Assembly: GCA_003023745.1 (NCBI GenBank)
Contig: PXYV01000008.1
Location: forward strand, 1 to 64,000
Origin: Sulfobacillus acidophilus
Lineage (GTDB): Bacteria > Bacillota > Sulfobacillia > Sulfobacillales > Sulfobacillaceae
Length of the DNA: 64,000 bases
Reading direction: 5' to 3'
The first letter of the stretch is position 1. Every line of letters begins with the position of its first letter. Of this stretch, positions 40,581 through 50,675 are shown one piece after another. The position numbers and the translations under genes were made by a program. Below the pieces are notes generated by a model. It was not told the DNA's origin. It did not search any database and saw nothing but the letters and a program-made list of their open reading frames with translations.

Positions 40581-42680
40581 TTGGCCGTGAGCAAACTGCG
40601 CGGACGGCACCGGCGATCAGCTAAACACCGCTGGCTGCAGCAGCACGCCAATCGTCTGTTGAAAAAACTGGTCAACACAGGAGCCGTGATCAGTCTTCCG
40701 GCGTTGGTGCTGGCCGTCGTCGCTATCATCGTGCCGAGCGCCTGGATATTTTGGCCTGCTCCAAACCTGCCTGCCGATACGACCATTTATGACCAAACCG
40801 GCCACTTGGTCAGTGTCCTCTATTCCCGTGTTAACCGCATGCCGATAGGTTACGCGCAAATTCCGGCCAACATGCAAAACGCCCTCGTAGCCATCGAAGA
40901 CGACACCTTTTGGGTCGAGCCCGCGCTGGACCCGGTCGGCATCGTCCGCGCTGCTGCCATTGATCTGTCTCACCGCCAAATTCTACAAGGTGGCAGCACC
41001 ATTACTCAACAGTTAGCAAAAAACCTATATCTCTCCGATCAACGAACCTTCAGCCGCAAATTCAAAGAACTTTTCATTGCGCTTAAACTGGCGACCATCT
41101 ACTCCAAACCGCAACTCATCACCATGTACCTCAATGATGTCTATTTCGGAGAAGGCGCGTACGGCGTCCAAGCCGCCAGCGAACGCTACTTTGGTAAAAG
41201 CGTGTCACAGATTTCACTGCCGCAGGCGGCTCTTTTAGCGGGCATCGTCAATGCGCCCAGCTACTACGACCCGCTCATCCACCCCACACCGGCTCTAGCC
41301 CGGCGCAACCTCGTATTAGCGCGCATGGCCCGCCTTCATTACATCAGTCCTGCCCAGGCTCGTGCTGCCCAAACCACGCCGTTAAACTTGAATGCCGCCG
41401 CACCATTGGGCGACCGCGCACCATTTTTTACAGAATTTATCACCCAAGAGCTACAATCGGCCGATCCTCGGGTGGGCAGCACCCTATATACGGGAGGATA
41501 TCGCATCACAACCACCATGAACTGGCCGATGCAACAGATTGCACAAAATGTAGTGGCCCATTACGCACCCATCAACGGCAAGATCCATGGCGTCTGGGAG
41601 CCACAAACCGCGCTGGTCGCGGTCGACCCGCACAATGGGTATGTGAAAGCCTTGGTGGGAGGTGTTGATTACCAAAACTCCGCCTTTAACCGCGCCACCA
41701 ACGCCGCCCGCCAACCAGGATCGGCGATGAAATACTTCTTGTACAGCACGGTCATTTCCCTGGGTTACTCCACATCCGCCGTCAAGGACTCGGCGCCGGT
41801 TCGTTTCCCGGCCGGACACGGCAAATGGTACATTCCTCACAATTATGGCTACGTTTATAATGGGCCCTTGGTCATCCGCCGCGCCATCGCCTTATCGGAC
41901 AATATTGTCGCGCTGAAATGGATGAATACGGTCACCCCACCGAAAATGATTGCCATGGCGCATGCGATGGGCATTACCAGTCCCCTCGCCGACAATCTCA
42001 CCACCGCCCTGGGATCGTCCAGCGTCACGCCGTTCGAAATGGCTGCCGCTGTCTGTCCGCTTGCCAACGGCGGATTGCGGGTGCAACCGCTGGGCGTCCT
42101 ACAAATCCAAGACGCAGGTGGTCACGTGATCTATTCCGCTAAGCCCCACTTGACGCGGGTACTGACCCCACAAGCTGCCTACGTGGTGCAAGACCTCTTC
42201 CATGCGCCCTTGCTCAACCCTCAAGGCACCGCACATGATCTTGAACCGATTTTCGCGGGTCGACCCGCTGCCGCCAAGACAGGTACGTCGTCGCAGCAGC
42301 GCGATAGTTGGCTTGTCGGCTTTACGCCGCAGTTGGCGGCCGCCGTTTGGGTAGGCAACGACAATGATACCCCGGTGGGACTCACCGGGGATCGGGGTGC
42401 CGGACCCGTCTGGGCTCACTTCCTGGCGGACGCTTTGGCAACCACACCGCCCAGTTCCTTTGCGAAGCCACCAGGCATTGTAACCCGCACGGTATGCGTC
42501 AAAACCGGACTCCTATCCAACGGCTGCTGCACCACCTATCAGGAAGTCTACATTCGCGGTCACGAACCGACTGAAATGAGCCCTGGATGTCAAGCCCAGC
42601 CCGGCGGACGGGCGAATCCTGGACTTGACAAAGGTCCTGCGCACAGTCTATTGGAATCGATTCTTAATGCCATCCATTAG
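40581..42680 (+). CDS. Penicillin-binding protein 1A (transglycosylase/transpeptidase)
   Basis: IEDDTFW; GGSTITQQLAKNLYLS; RQPGSAMKYFLYS (SxxK); KTGTSS. TTG start 40581 after AGGAGG. Confidence 0.95.
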   Translation: MAVSKLRGRHRRSAKHRWLQQHANRLLKKLVNTGAVISLPALVLAVVAIIVPSAWIFWPAPNLPADTTIYDQTGHLVSVLYSRVNRMPIGYAQIPANMQNALVAIEDDTFWVEPALDPVGIVRAAAIDLSHRQILQGGSTITQQLAKNLYLSDQRTFSRKFKELFIALKLATIYSKPQLITMYLNDVYFGEGAYGVQAASERYFGKSVSQISLPQAALLAGIVNAPSYYDPLIHPTPALARRNLVLARMARLHYISPAQARAAQTTPLNLNAAAPLGDRAPFFTEFITQELQSADPRVGSTLYTGGYRITTTMNWPMQQIAQNVVAHYAPINGKIHGVWEPQTALVAVDPHNGYVKALVGGVDYQNSAFNRATNAARQPGSAMKYFLYSTVISLGYSTSAVKDSAPVRFPAGHGKWYIPHNYGYVYNGPLVIRRAIALSDNIVALKWMNTVTPPKMIAMAHAMGITSPLADNLTTALGSSSVTPFEMAAAVCPLANGGLRVQPLGVLQIQDAGGHVIYSAKPHLTRVLTPQAAYVVQDLFHAPLLNPQGTAHDLEPIFAGRPAAAKTGTSSQQRDSWLVGFTPQLAAAVWVGNDNDTPVGLTGDRGAGPVWAHFLADALATTPPSSFAKPPGIVTRTVCVKTGLLSNGCCTTYQEVYIRGHEPTEMSPGCQAQPGGRANPGLDKGPAHSLLESILNAIH

Positions 42681-43759
42681 GGGTACGACCCGAAATAGGC
42701 ATTTTGTGGATATCCACGCTGCTCCCAAAATCCCGGCTCCGCGCGTTCCGAAACACGAATGCCAACCAGCCACTTTACCGACTTATACCCATACATGTCC
42801 GGAACCAGCAACCGCACCGGAAAACCCTGCGCCACAGGCAGAGGGCGGTGGTCAATCACGTCCGCTAACAACGGACGGTACTCGCGAATTTGACCAATGT
42901 CGAGGGTATCTGTATACACGCCATCCCCCGAATAGAACGTAACCCAAGGTTTTTTTGTGGGATCCCATCCCAGCTGCGTCAAAAATTGCAAGAGGTCGAC
43001 CCCTTCAAATTCGACATGGGGCACCACCCATCCAGTGACACAGTGAAAATTGATAACGACTTGCCTCCGGGGCAAGCTAGCGTATTCCGTCCAGTCCAGC
43101 GTTTTGGCTTGGGGAACACCATGGACCCACAAATGCCAGTGCTCCCGCGGGATATCGGGAAATCCATTAATCACCGTATAGGGTACAAATCCCGGCAATG
43201 CCCCATCATTGCTGCCTTCTGCAAATAACCGACCGCTGAGCATTTTCATTAAGGTCGGCAATCCCATCACCACCGGAACCGCCACCACGGCTGCCGCCGT
43301 CCACCGCAAGGCACGGCGGCGCGACAAATGCCATTCACCAGACGGCTTTTTCCAAATAGGCAGCCGAGTCAGCAAATGCCACAAAGCCCAAACGACGAGC
43401 GCGAGCGCAGACAAACCATGTAATACGGTTGCCACCGCCCGGGTCGACGATGGACCGACTAGGAGTCCAAGACCACTGGCAAGCAGCACTAATAAGATGA
43501 AATAACCCCAGCGCGCATAGCCAGGGCCGAGATGACGAGACTGTGTGCCAGGAGCCCAAGGATAGAAGAAGCGGGACCAGCCAATAATCGCGATACCGTA
43601 AAGAATGCCGCCAACAATGTGGGTCCATTGCACCACCGCAAAGAACGGCCCCACAATCCGACGCCAGGTGCTGAGGAAAAGGGCAAACCCCGAAAGCACC
43701 AGCAACCCCAACGCCATTGCGTGCCGCCAATGTTTCTTTTGAAAGCTCAAGAAAACCAC
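42677..43759 (-). CDS. Membrane protein fusing cytochrome-b-like helices to a sulfite oxidase-type molybdopterin domain
   Basis: N-terminal TM segment with conserved His; C-terminal HWHLWVHGV, INFHCVTGWVVPHVEFEGV, VPDMYGYKSVKWL. Confidence 0.8.
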   Translation of the reverse strand: MVFLSFQKKHWRHAMALGLLVLSGFALFLSTWRRIVGPFFAVVQWTHIVGGILYGIAIIGWSRFFYPWAPGTQSRHLGPGYARWGYFILLVLLASGLGLLVGPSSTRAVATVLHGLSALALVVWALWHLLTRLPIWKKPSGEWHLSRRRALRWTAAAVVAVPVVMGLPTLMKMLSGRLFAEGSNDGALPGFVPYTVINGFPDIPREHWHLWVHGVPQAKTLDWTEYASLPRRQVVINFHCVTGWVVPHVEFEGVDLLQFLTQLGWDPTKKPWVTFYSGDGVYTDTLDIGQIREYRPLLADVIDHRPLPVAQGFPVRLLVPDMYGYKSVKWLVGIRVSERAEPGFWEQRGYPQNAYFGSYP

Positions 43760-43850
43760 CGGCTTTCCGGATCAAACCCCCGTGCACCCGCTTGCTTTTC
43801 CTCGTCGGCCAAATCATGTAATAACTCATTATACCAAAATTCCAGAATCT

Positions 43851-44570
43851 CTACCCAAACACTCGCCCCAAGAGCGTGCCGCCCAGCGCCCCGATTACCA
43901 CGGCGGCCGCCGTCACCAGCAAGAACTGCAGCCCGCTTTTCCACCATGACGATTTCGCCACCTTCGCCTTCAATACCCCGAGTCCAAAGGCCACCACAAT
44001 GGCGCACGCAATGGCCCACGCTTCGGCAACATGGGTCGTAGAGATCAAAAGGTACGGCAAAATTGGCGGCGCGGCCCCCACAACCACCGCTGCCCCCATC
44101 ACCAATGACGTCGACCAGGGACTGTCCAGAGAATCCAACAAAATCCCCAGCTCTTCTTTCATCATGAAGTCCACCCAGCGATCGGGATCAGCGGTCACCC
44201 GTGCTGTAAGAATGTGAACTTCATCCGCATTATACCCTTGCGTGCGAAAGATGCCCTCCACTTCCGCCCGCTCCTCCTGCGGAATTTCCTTGACCTCTCG
44301 GTACTCGCGCTGGCGCTCGGCCCGGAAATACTCATTTTGGGCCGAGGTAGCCAAATATTGTCCCAACCCCATCGATATGGCCGCCGCAATCACGGCCGCC
44401 AATCCCGCAATAATTATTTGGTGCGAGCTCATTCGCGAAAATGTTACCCCCACAATAATGCCTGTGATGGATACTAACCCGTCGTTGACACCAAATACCA
44501 CTTCGCGAATGGAGCGGGCCCGCGGTGTGTGAAATTGAGCCTCTGAATGAAAAGACGGGATTTGCGCCAC
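43851..44570 (-). CDS. VIT1/CCC1 family transporter
   Basis: REVVFGVNDGLVSITGIIVGVTFS; AAISMGLGQYLATSAQNEYF. Confidence 0.9.
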   Translation of the reverse strand: MAQIPSFHSEAQFHTPRARSIREVVFGVNDGLVSITGIIVGVTFSRMSSHQIIIAGLAAVIAAAISMGLGQYLATSAQNEYFRAERQREYREVKEIPQEERAEVEGIFRTQGYNADEVHILTARVTADPDRWVDFMMKEELGILLDSLDSPWSTSLVMGAAVVVGAAPPILPYLLISTTHVAEAWAIACAIVVAFGLGVLKAKVAKSSWWKSGLQFLLVTAAAVVIGALGGTLLGRVFG

Positions 44571-44574
44571 GACA

Positions 44575-45294
44575 TCACCTCGTCGCCAGGTCGGCGCTCT
44601 TGACGCTCACACGCTGCTCTAGTTCTAACGCCTCCAGACTGACCGCACGATAAGAAAATCCGAACACCTCCGCCAGCGCACCTTGAACCCAGGGCATCAC
44701 TTCTGCAAGACTGACAGATCGTTTGAGCAAGCGCGACATCGACGTCACGCCTTTTTCAGAAATGCCGCAAGGGACGATTCCGGTAAAGTGGTCCAAATTG
44801 GGATCAACATTCAAGGCAAATCCATGCTGGGTAATCCACTCCGTCGCTTTCACGCCAATTGCTGCTACTTTTTCGTCGCCCACCCAAACCCCGGTATGGC
44901 CGGCCAGACGCCCAGCGTCAATATCAAAGTGGGATAACGCCCGAATGAGGGATTCTTCCAATAGCCGCAGGTACAAGTGCAGGTCACGCCCGTGTTCACG
45001 CAAATCCAGAATAGGGTATCCCACAAGCTGACCCGGGCCATGATAGGTGATGTCGCCACCACGGTCCACCATGTAAAGATCGATCCCCTCGCGTGATCGC
45101 TTTTCATCATCCCAAAGCAGGTTCGCCAACGATCCGCGGGCACCACGCCCCACCGTATAAACGGGGGGGTGTTCAACCAGCAGCACCGTCTGTGGCAACT
45201 CCCCCGCTTGCACACCAGCACCCACGCGCCGTTGCAGATCCCAGGCCTCCTGATAGGGCATACGGCCCAAATGCACTAAAAGCGTTTCGGCCAT
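44575..45294 (-). CDS. lipB: Octanoyl transferase
   Basis: LLVEHPPVYTVGRGA; DRGGDITYHGPGQLVGYPI; VGDEKVAAIGVKATEWITQHGFALNV. Confidence 0.96.
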   Translation of the reverse strand: MAETLLVHLGRMPYQEAWDLQRRVGAGVQAGELPQTVLLVEHPPVYTVGRGARGSLANLLWDDEKRSREGIDLYMVDRGGDITYHGPGQLVGYPILDLREHGRDLHLYLRLLEESLIRALSHFDIDAGRLAGHTGVWVGDEKVAAIGVKATEWITQHGFALNVDPNLDHFTGIVPCGISEKGVTSMSRLLKRSVSLAEVMPWVQGALAEVFGFSYRAVSLEALELEQRVSVKSADLATR

Positions 45295-45295
45295 C

Positions 45296-46192
45296 TCACA
45301 CCTCCTGCGGAACTTGGGATGCCGCGTGGTACGAACTGCGGACTAACGGACCCGACTCAACATGGCGAAATCCTAAGGCTTGGGCTTCACGTTTGATGTC
45401 GACAAATTCCTCCGGTGTATAATATTTTTCAACCGGCAAATGCTTTTGATCGGGCCGCAAGTACTGTCCCACCGTCAAAACGTCCACCCCGTTTTCGCGC
45501 AGATCGACGAAGACTTGATGAAGTTCCTCGCGTGTTTCGCCCAGTCCCACCATCAGGCCGGATTTCGTCACAATGCTTTCGTCCTGCTGTTTGACGCGCC
45601 GCAAAAGCTCCAATGTCCGTTCATATTGTGCTTTAGGCCGAACCCACGGATACAGGCGCGGAACAGATTCGGTGTTGTGGTTGAAGATATCCGGGCGAGC
45701 GGCCACGATACTAGCCAAAGCCTCCCAATTGCCAAGCAAATCCGGTGTCAACACCTCAATCCCACAACCCGGCACTTGCTCGCGGACAGCTTCAATACAA
45801 CCTGCAAAAATCTCCGCACCGCCATCAGCCAGATCGTCGCGCGTGACGGAGGTAATGACCACATGGCGCAAACCCATATTCTTGGTCGTCTCGGCAATAC
45901 GCTGGGGCTCCAGCCGATCCAATTCGGTAGGGCGGCCTGTCGTAATGGCACAAAATCCGCAATTGCGAGTGCATATGTCGCCCAGAATCAGAAAGGTTGC
46001 AGTGCGGGCCTGCCAGCACTCGTAAATATTGGGGCACATGGCTTCCTCACAAACCGTGTGCAACGTTTGCGAGCGCATCAGTTGCTTTATCTCAAGGTAG
46101 TTTTCGCCTTGCGTCAACCGAACCTTAAGCCACGGTGGGGGCTTGGGTCCCGGGGCGGTCCGCGACGGATGCGCCATCGGCAATGGCTCCAT
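45296..46192 (-). CDS. lipA: Lipoyl synthase
   Basis: CEEAMCPNIYECW; CTRNCGFCAI; GPLVRSSYHA. Confidence 0.97.
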   Translation of the reverse strand: MEPLPMAHPSRTAPGPKPPPWLKVRLTQGENYLEIKQLMRSQTLHTVCEEAMCPNIYECWQARTATFLILGDICTRNCGFCAITTGRPTELDRLEPQRIAETTKNMGLRHVVITSVTRDDLADGGAEIFAGCIEAVREQVPGCGIEVLTPDLLGNWEALASIVAARPDIFNHNTESVPRLYPWVRPKAQYERTLELLRRVKQQDESIVTKSGLMVGLGETREELHQVFVDLRENGVDVLTVGQYLRPDQKHLPVEKYYTPEEFVDIKREAQALGFRHVESGPLVRSSYHAASQVPQEV

Positions 46193-46246
46193 GGTATCCT
46201 CTCCTCCCTAAATTTTACGCGCGTGCGCTATCATAGCCAGCCCCGC

Positions 46247-47545
46247 TTATGCATATAAAGACGTCTCGGGGCCGATACTTTCAAGATTTTTCTTGACCAC
46301 CCGCAAAAACTTGCCTGCGTCGGCTCCATCTACAACGCGATGATCAAACGACAAGCAGACATTGACCATCGATCGCACCGCAATCATGTCGCCGACAACA
46401 ACCGGACGCTTGACGATAGACTCCATCGTCACAATACCTACTTCGGGCGCGTTGATGACCGGATACGTAAGGACGGTTCCTACCGCTCCGGTATTGTCCA
46501 CGGTAAATGTTCCCCCGGACAAGTCCTCCATGCTCAGACGGCCGGATCGGGCACGCTGCACCAAGTCCTGCGTGGCCTTTGCCAACCCCACGACATTTTT
46601 TTGATCGGCATCTTTCACCACCGGCACAATCAAGCCGCGATCGGTCGCAGCGGCCATACCAATATTGATGCGCTTTTTCAGCACAACGCTATCCCCGTTC
46701 CATTGCGCGTTCATCACCGGAACCGCTCGCAGTCCCTCCACTACGGCACGCATCATGAATGGCAAATAGGTAAGCGAAATGCCTTCGCGGGATTTAAACT
46801 CATCCTTCATTCGTTCCCGCAGCGCCACCAATCCACTCACGTCCACTTCGACCATCAACCACGCGTGGGGAACAGTCTGCTTGGATCGCACCATCCGCTC
46901 AGCAATGACCTTCCGCACCGACGACAGCGATTCAACGCGATCGCCGTCCTCAATCACCGCGGGCACCGCATCCATCGCCACACGCGCGGCTTCGGAGGTA
47001 GACGGAACCGGTTTCGCTGTCGGTTCAGACACAGGCGCGGGTGCTGTGGCGGGCGTTGCCGCCTGCAAAATATCGTTGCGCGTGACTCTTCCCCCCGCAC
47101 CTGTTCCCGTGATCTGGGTCGGATCGATGCCGCGCTCTTGTGCCAGCCGCCGAACCGCCGGCGAGAATCGGCCCCGCTCCAGCGACCCGGCAGCACTCGA
47201 GCTAGGCACGGTCGGTGCAACCTCCGAAGCTTTTGCTGGTGGAGAATCCTCGCTCGCGCCCGCGGCTGGCACATCACTCGCGGCATCATCGTTTGCCGGC
47301 TCTCCCTCCACCTCAATTTCACAAATTGGCGTGCCAATGGGAACGGTCGCCCCCGGGTCGACTAAAATCCGTGCGATCTTGCCTCCAATTGGGGCGGGCA
47401 CTTCCGCGTTAACTTTGTCGGTGGCCACTTCTAAGAGGGACTCATACTTCTCGACGGTATCCCCGACTTGCTTTAACCATTCGTTAATCGTCCCCTCCGT
47501 CACCGATTCGCCCAATTGCGGCATGGTGACCACTTCTGTTGCCAT
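46247..47545 (-). CDS. 2-oxoacid dehydrogenase E2 (dihydrolipoamide acyltransferase)
   Basis: LLEVATDKVNAEV lipoyl site; E3-binding domain SPAVRRLAQERGIDPTQITGTGAGGRVTRNDI; SFDHRVVDGADAGKFL. Confidence 0.96.
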   Translation of the reverse strand: MATEVVTMPQLGESVTEGTINEWLKQVGDTVEKYESLLEVATDKVNAEVPAPIGGKIARILVDPGATVPIGTPICEIEVEGEPANDDAASDVPAAGASEDSPPAKASEVAPTVPSSSAAGSLERGRFSPAVRRLAQERGIDPTQITGTGAGGRVTRNDILQAATPATAPAPVSEPTAKPVPSTSEAARVAMDAVPAVIEDGDRVESLSSVRKVIAERMVRSKQTVPHAWLMVEVDVSGLVALRERMKDEFKSREGISLTYLPFMMRAVVEGLRAVPVMNAQWNGDSVVLKKRINIGMAAATDRGLIVPVVKDADQKNVVGLAKATQDLVQRARSGRLSMEDLSGGTFTVDNTGAVGTVLTYPVINAPEVGIVTMESIVKRPVVVGDMIAVRSMVNVCLSFDHRVVDGADAGKFLRVVKKNLESIGPETSLYA

Positions 47546-47572
47546 GCAGTCTCCTCCTTGCTTTGGTGTGCC

Positions 47573-48556
47573 CTAGAACTTCGCCAATTCCCGCGCCTTA
47601 TCCCGAATCTTCTCGGGCGTCACCATAAAGGCATGCTCGAGCGGGGCGCTATAGGGCATGGCAGGCACATCGGGGCCGGCTAGCCGCATAATGGGTGCGT
47701 CTAGATCAAAGAGAGCGTGCTCGGCAATTAACGCACTCACCTCGCCGCCGATGCCGCCCGTGAGATTATCCTCGTGCACAATCAAAACCTTCCCCGTTTT
47801 CCGTGCCGTTTCAATAATGGCCGAGAGATCTAAGGGCCGGACGGTCCGCAGGTCGACCACCTCCACGGAAATGCCTTCTTTCTCCAGCTCATCGGCTGCC
47901 TTCAACGCATAACTCACCATCAGCCCATAAGTAATGACGGACACGTCGGTTCCCTCCCGTTTGCGGTCGGCTTGGCCAATGGGAATCAGGTAGCGCTCCT
48001 CCGGAACTTCTCCCTTGAGTGAACGGTAGGCCGCTTTGTGTTCAAAATACAGCACCGGATCTTCGTCTTGAATGGCCGCCGCCAAGAGCCCCTTGGCGTC
48101 GTAGGGCGTTGCCGGCACCACCACTTTCAGTCCGGGCACATGCGCAAAGAAGGCTTCAACGCTCTGTGAATGATACAAAGCTCCATGGACGCCGCCGCCG
48201 TACGGAGCGCGAATGACAATAGGAACCGCGAAAGTGCCATTGGATCGATAACGAATGCGAGCCGCCTCTTGCACAATTTGGTTCATCGCCGGAAAAATGA
48301 AGTCGGCAAATTGAATCTCGGGAACCGGACGCAAACCATTGATGGCCGCGCCAATGGCTGTGCCAACGATGGCCGCCTCAGCCAGCGGTGAATCGATAAT
48401 GCGATCTTCGCCGAACTCCTTTTGCAACCCTTCCGTGACTCGGAACACCCCGCCGCGCACACCCACGTCTTCCCCATAAATGATGATGCGAGAGTCACGT
48501 CGCAACTCTTGACGCAGGGTTTCGCGAATGGCTTCCAAATAGCTCAATACCGCCAT
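47573..48556 (-). CDS. 2-oxoacid dehydrogenase E1 beta
   Basis: YGEDVGVRGGVFRVTEGLQKEFG; DSPLAEAAIVGTAIGAA; PAMPYSAPLEHAFMVT. Confidence 0.96.
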   Translation of the reverse strand: MAVLSYLEAIRETLRQELRRDSRIIIYGEDVGVRGGVFRVTEGLQKEFGEDRIIDSPLAEAAIVGTAIGAAINGLRPVPEIQFADFIFPAMNQIVQEAARIRYRSNGTFAVPIVIRAPYGGGVHGALYHSQSVEAFFAHVPGLKVVVPATPYDAKGLLAAAIQDEDPVLYFEHKAAYRSLKGEVPEERYLIPIGQADRKREGTDVSVITYGLMVSYALKAADELEKEGISVEVVDLRTVRPLDLSAIIETARKTGKVLIVHEDNLTGGIGGEVSALIAEHALFDLDAPIMRLAGPDVPAMPYSAPLEHAFMVTPEKIRDKARELAKF

Positions 48557-48651
48557 AGTGTTCGTCCGGCCGTCCTGTCGCGCGCCAGACTTGCCCTCCT
48601 TCTCCGCTTTGGTTTCGATCCGCCACGCCCCCTCTTAGGCAGGGGTGGCGC

Positions 48652-49632
48652 CTACATCGAGCCATACACGTGATCCGTCAGTGTGGCAGGATCCGGCAGC
48701 GCCGCCTTCTCAGCATACTCCGTGGCGTCGTTGACCACATCTTTGATTTGCTGCTGCATGGCTTTCAATTTGTCGTCAGTCAAAATCTCCGCCTTCTTCA
48801 AATACGCTTCAAACAAAGTCAAGGGGTCGCGCTTCTTGGCCTCGGCTACCTCTTCTCGCGAGCGATAGGCACGATCGTCGTCGTCGCTGGAATGTGGTAC
48901 AAATCGGTAGGTCTTGGCTTCAACCAGCGTCGGACCTTCACCGCGTCGCGCACGGTCTGCAGCCTCTTTGACTACTTCATACACCTTGATGGGATCGTTG
49001 CCGTCAACGATGACTCCCGGCATCCCATAACCTTGTGCGCGCGCCGCCACATCTTGCACGACCATTTGCTTGCGCGCCGGAACCGAGATGGCATACCCGT
49101 TGTTTTCATTAAAGAAGATCACGGGCAACTTATGTACAGCCGCAAAGTTTAAGGCCTCGTGAAATTCGCCTTGACTGGTTGACCCTTCACCAAAATAGGC
49201 GACCGAGACCCGACCATCTTTGAGGACCTTTGAGGCCAGAGCTAGTCCCGCAGCATGCACGTCTTGTGTTGCCACAACCGATCCGCCCGTCAGAATATGC
49301 AGTTTGGCGTGACCCCAATGAGCCGGCATCTGGCGGCCGCCCGAATTCGGGTCGTCCGCCCGTCCCAGCAAATGCAACATCACCTCGCGCGGCGTCATGC
49401 CATACGCTAAGACTAGAGCCAAATCTCGATAATAAGGACAAATCCAATCCTCACCCCGGTTGAGGGCAAACGCCGATCCCACCTGAGCTGCCTCGTGCCC
49501 ATTGGACGTATACACGACCGGTGCCCGGCCTTGCCGATTCAAAATCCACATGCGATCGTCGACAGCCCGAGCTAGAGCCATGTGATAGTACATATCAAGC
49601 ATCAGCTCAGGCGTTAATCCGTTATCCGACAT
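48652..49632 (-). CDS. 2-oxoacid dehydrogenase E1 alpha (copy 1)
   Basis: YFGEGSTSQGEFHEALNFAAV...ENNGYAISVP; PHSSDDDDRAYRS. Confidence 0.95.
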   Translation of the reverse strand: MSDNGLTPELMLDMYYHMALARAVDDRMWILNRQGRAPVVYTSNGHEAAQVGSAFALNRGEDWICPYYRDLALVLAYGMTPREVMLHLLGRADDPNSGGRQMPAHWGHAKLHILTGGSVVATQDVHAAGLALASKVLKDGRVSVAYFGEGSTSQGEFHEALNFAAVHKLPVIFFNENNGYAISVPARKQMVVQDVAARAQGYGMPGVIVDGNDPIKVYEVVKEAADRARRGEGPTLVEAKTYRFVPHSSDDDDRAYRSREEVAEAKKRDPLTLFEAYLKKAEILTDDKLKAMQQQIKDVVNDATEYAEKAALPDPATLTDHVYGSM

Positions 49633-49665
49633 TGTGACCCGCTCCTTTCCTACTGCTCTGTCCTG

Positions 49666-50655
49666 TTATGCTGGAGGGTAGCCATAGACATGGTCGCTCA
49701 TCGTCTCTGCCGCCGGCAATGCAGCCAATAGCGCATATTCCGTGGCGTCATCAACTTCATGCCTGACACGCGCCTTGAGCGCGCGCTCTCTCTCGTCATC
49801 CCATAATTGCGCCGTAATCAGCCAGTGTTGAAAACGGATGACGGCATCGTCTTTCTTCTCATCTGCAAGTTGCTGGCGCGATCGATATGACCGGTCATCA
49901 TCGTCGCTGGAATGCGCGGTAAAACGATGGGTCTTCGCTTCTATCAGTGTCGGGCCGCCCCCAGTAATTGCCTTTGTCCGCGCCGCCGCCACCACCTGGT
50001 AGACCGCGAGCGGATCCGATCCTTGCACAACCACCCCGGGCATCCCATATCCCTGGGCACGCACCGCCACATCGCGAATCGCCATTTCGCGAGATTGCGG
50101 CACGGAAATGGAATACCCGTTGTTTTCCACCAACACAATCACCGGCACCCGCTGCACAGAAGCAAAATTCAACGCTTCGTGAAATTCGCCCTGGTTGGTC
50201 GATCCTTCTCCCAAAGAGGTCAGCACCACTGCATGATCACCCTTGAGCTTCGCCGCCCACGCCATACCCACGGCATGCACCACCTGCGTCGTAACCGGGG
50301 ACGATCCAGTTAAAATGCGCTTAGCGCGATGACCGAAATGCGACGGCATCTGGCGACCACCCGAACTCGGATCGGCAGCCTTTCCCAACTGACCCAGCAT
50401 CACCTCACGCGCAGACATGCCAAACGCTAACACCATCGCCATATCGCGATAGTAAGGGGCCAACCAATCCGTTTTTACATCGAGCGCCATGGCCGCGCCC
50501 ACTTGCACTCCTTCTTGACCTTGTCCTGAAATAACAAATGCCGATTTGCCCTGACGATTGAGAATCCAAATCCGCCGATCCAACTCGCGACTTAGTACCA
50601 TGTAGTAATACATCGTGCGCAATTGTTCCGCATCGAGGTCGGAATTCTCGGGCAT
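49666..50655 (-). CDS. 2-oxoacid dehydrogenase E1 alpha (copy 2)
   Basis: SLGEGSTNQGEFHEALNFASV...ENNGYSISVP; AHSSDDDDRSYRS. Confidence 0.95.
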   Translation of the reverse strand: MPENSDLDAEQLRTMYYYMVLSRELDRRIWILNRQGKSAFVISGQGQEGVQVGAAMALDVKTDWLAPYYRDMAMVLAFGMSAREVMLGQLGKAADPSSGGRQMPSHFGHRAKRILTGSSPVTTQVVHAVGMAWAAKLKGDHAVVLTSLGEGSTNQGEFHEALNFASVQRVPVIVLVENNGYSISVPQSREMAIRDVAVRAQGYGMPGVVVQGSDPLAVYQVVAAARTKAITGGGPTLIEAKTHRFTAHSSDDDDRSYRSRQQLADEKKDDAVIRFQHWLITAQLWDDERERALKARVRHEVDDATEYALLAALPAAETMSDHVYGYPPA

Positions 50656-50675
50656 GACATGCCTCCCTCACACCG

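Noticed and set aside
45380-46258. 292-aa plus-strand ORF
   Set aside because: Antisense shadow of lipA; no recognisable domain.
46340-47365. 341-aa plus-strand ORF
   Set aside because: Fully antisense to the well-supported E2 gene; low-complexity His/Arg-rich shadow ORF.
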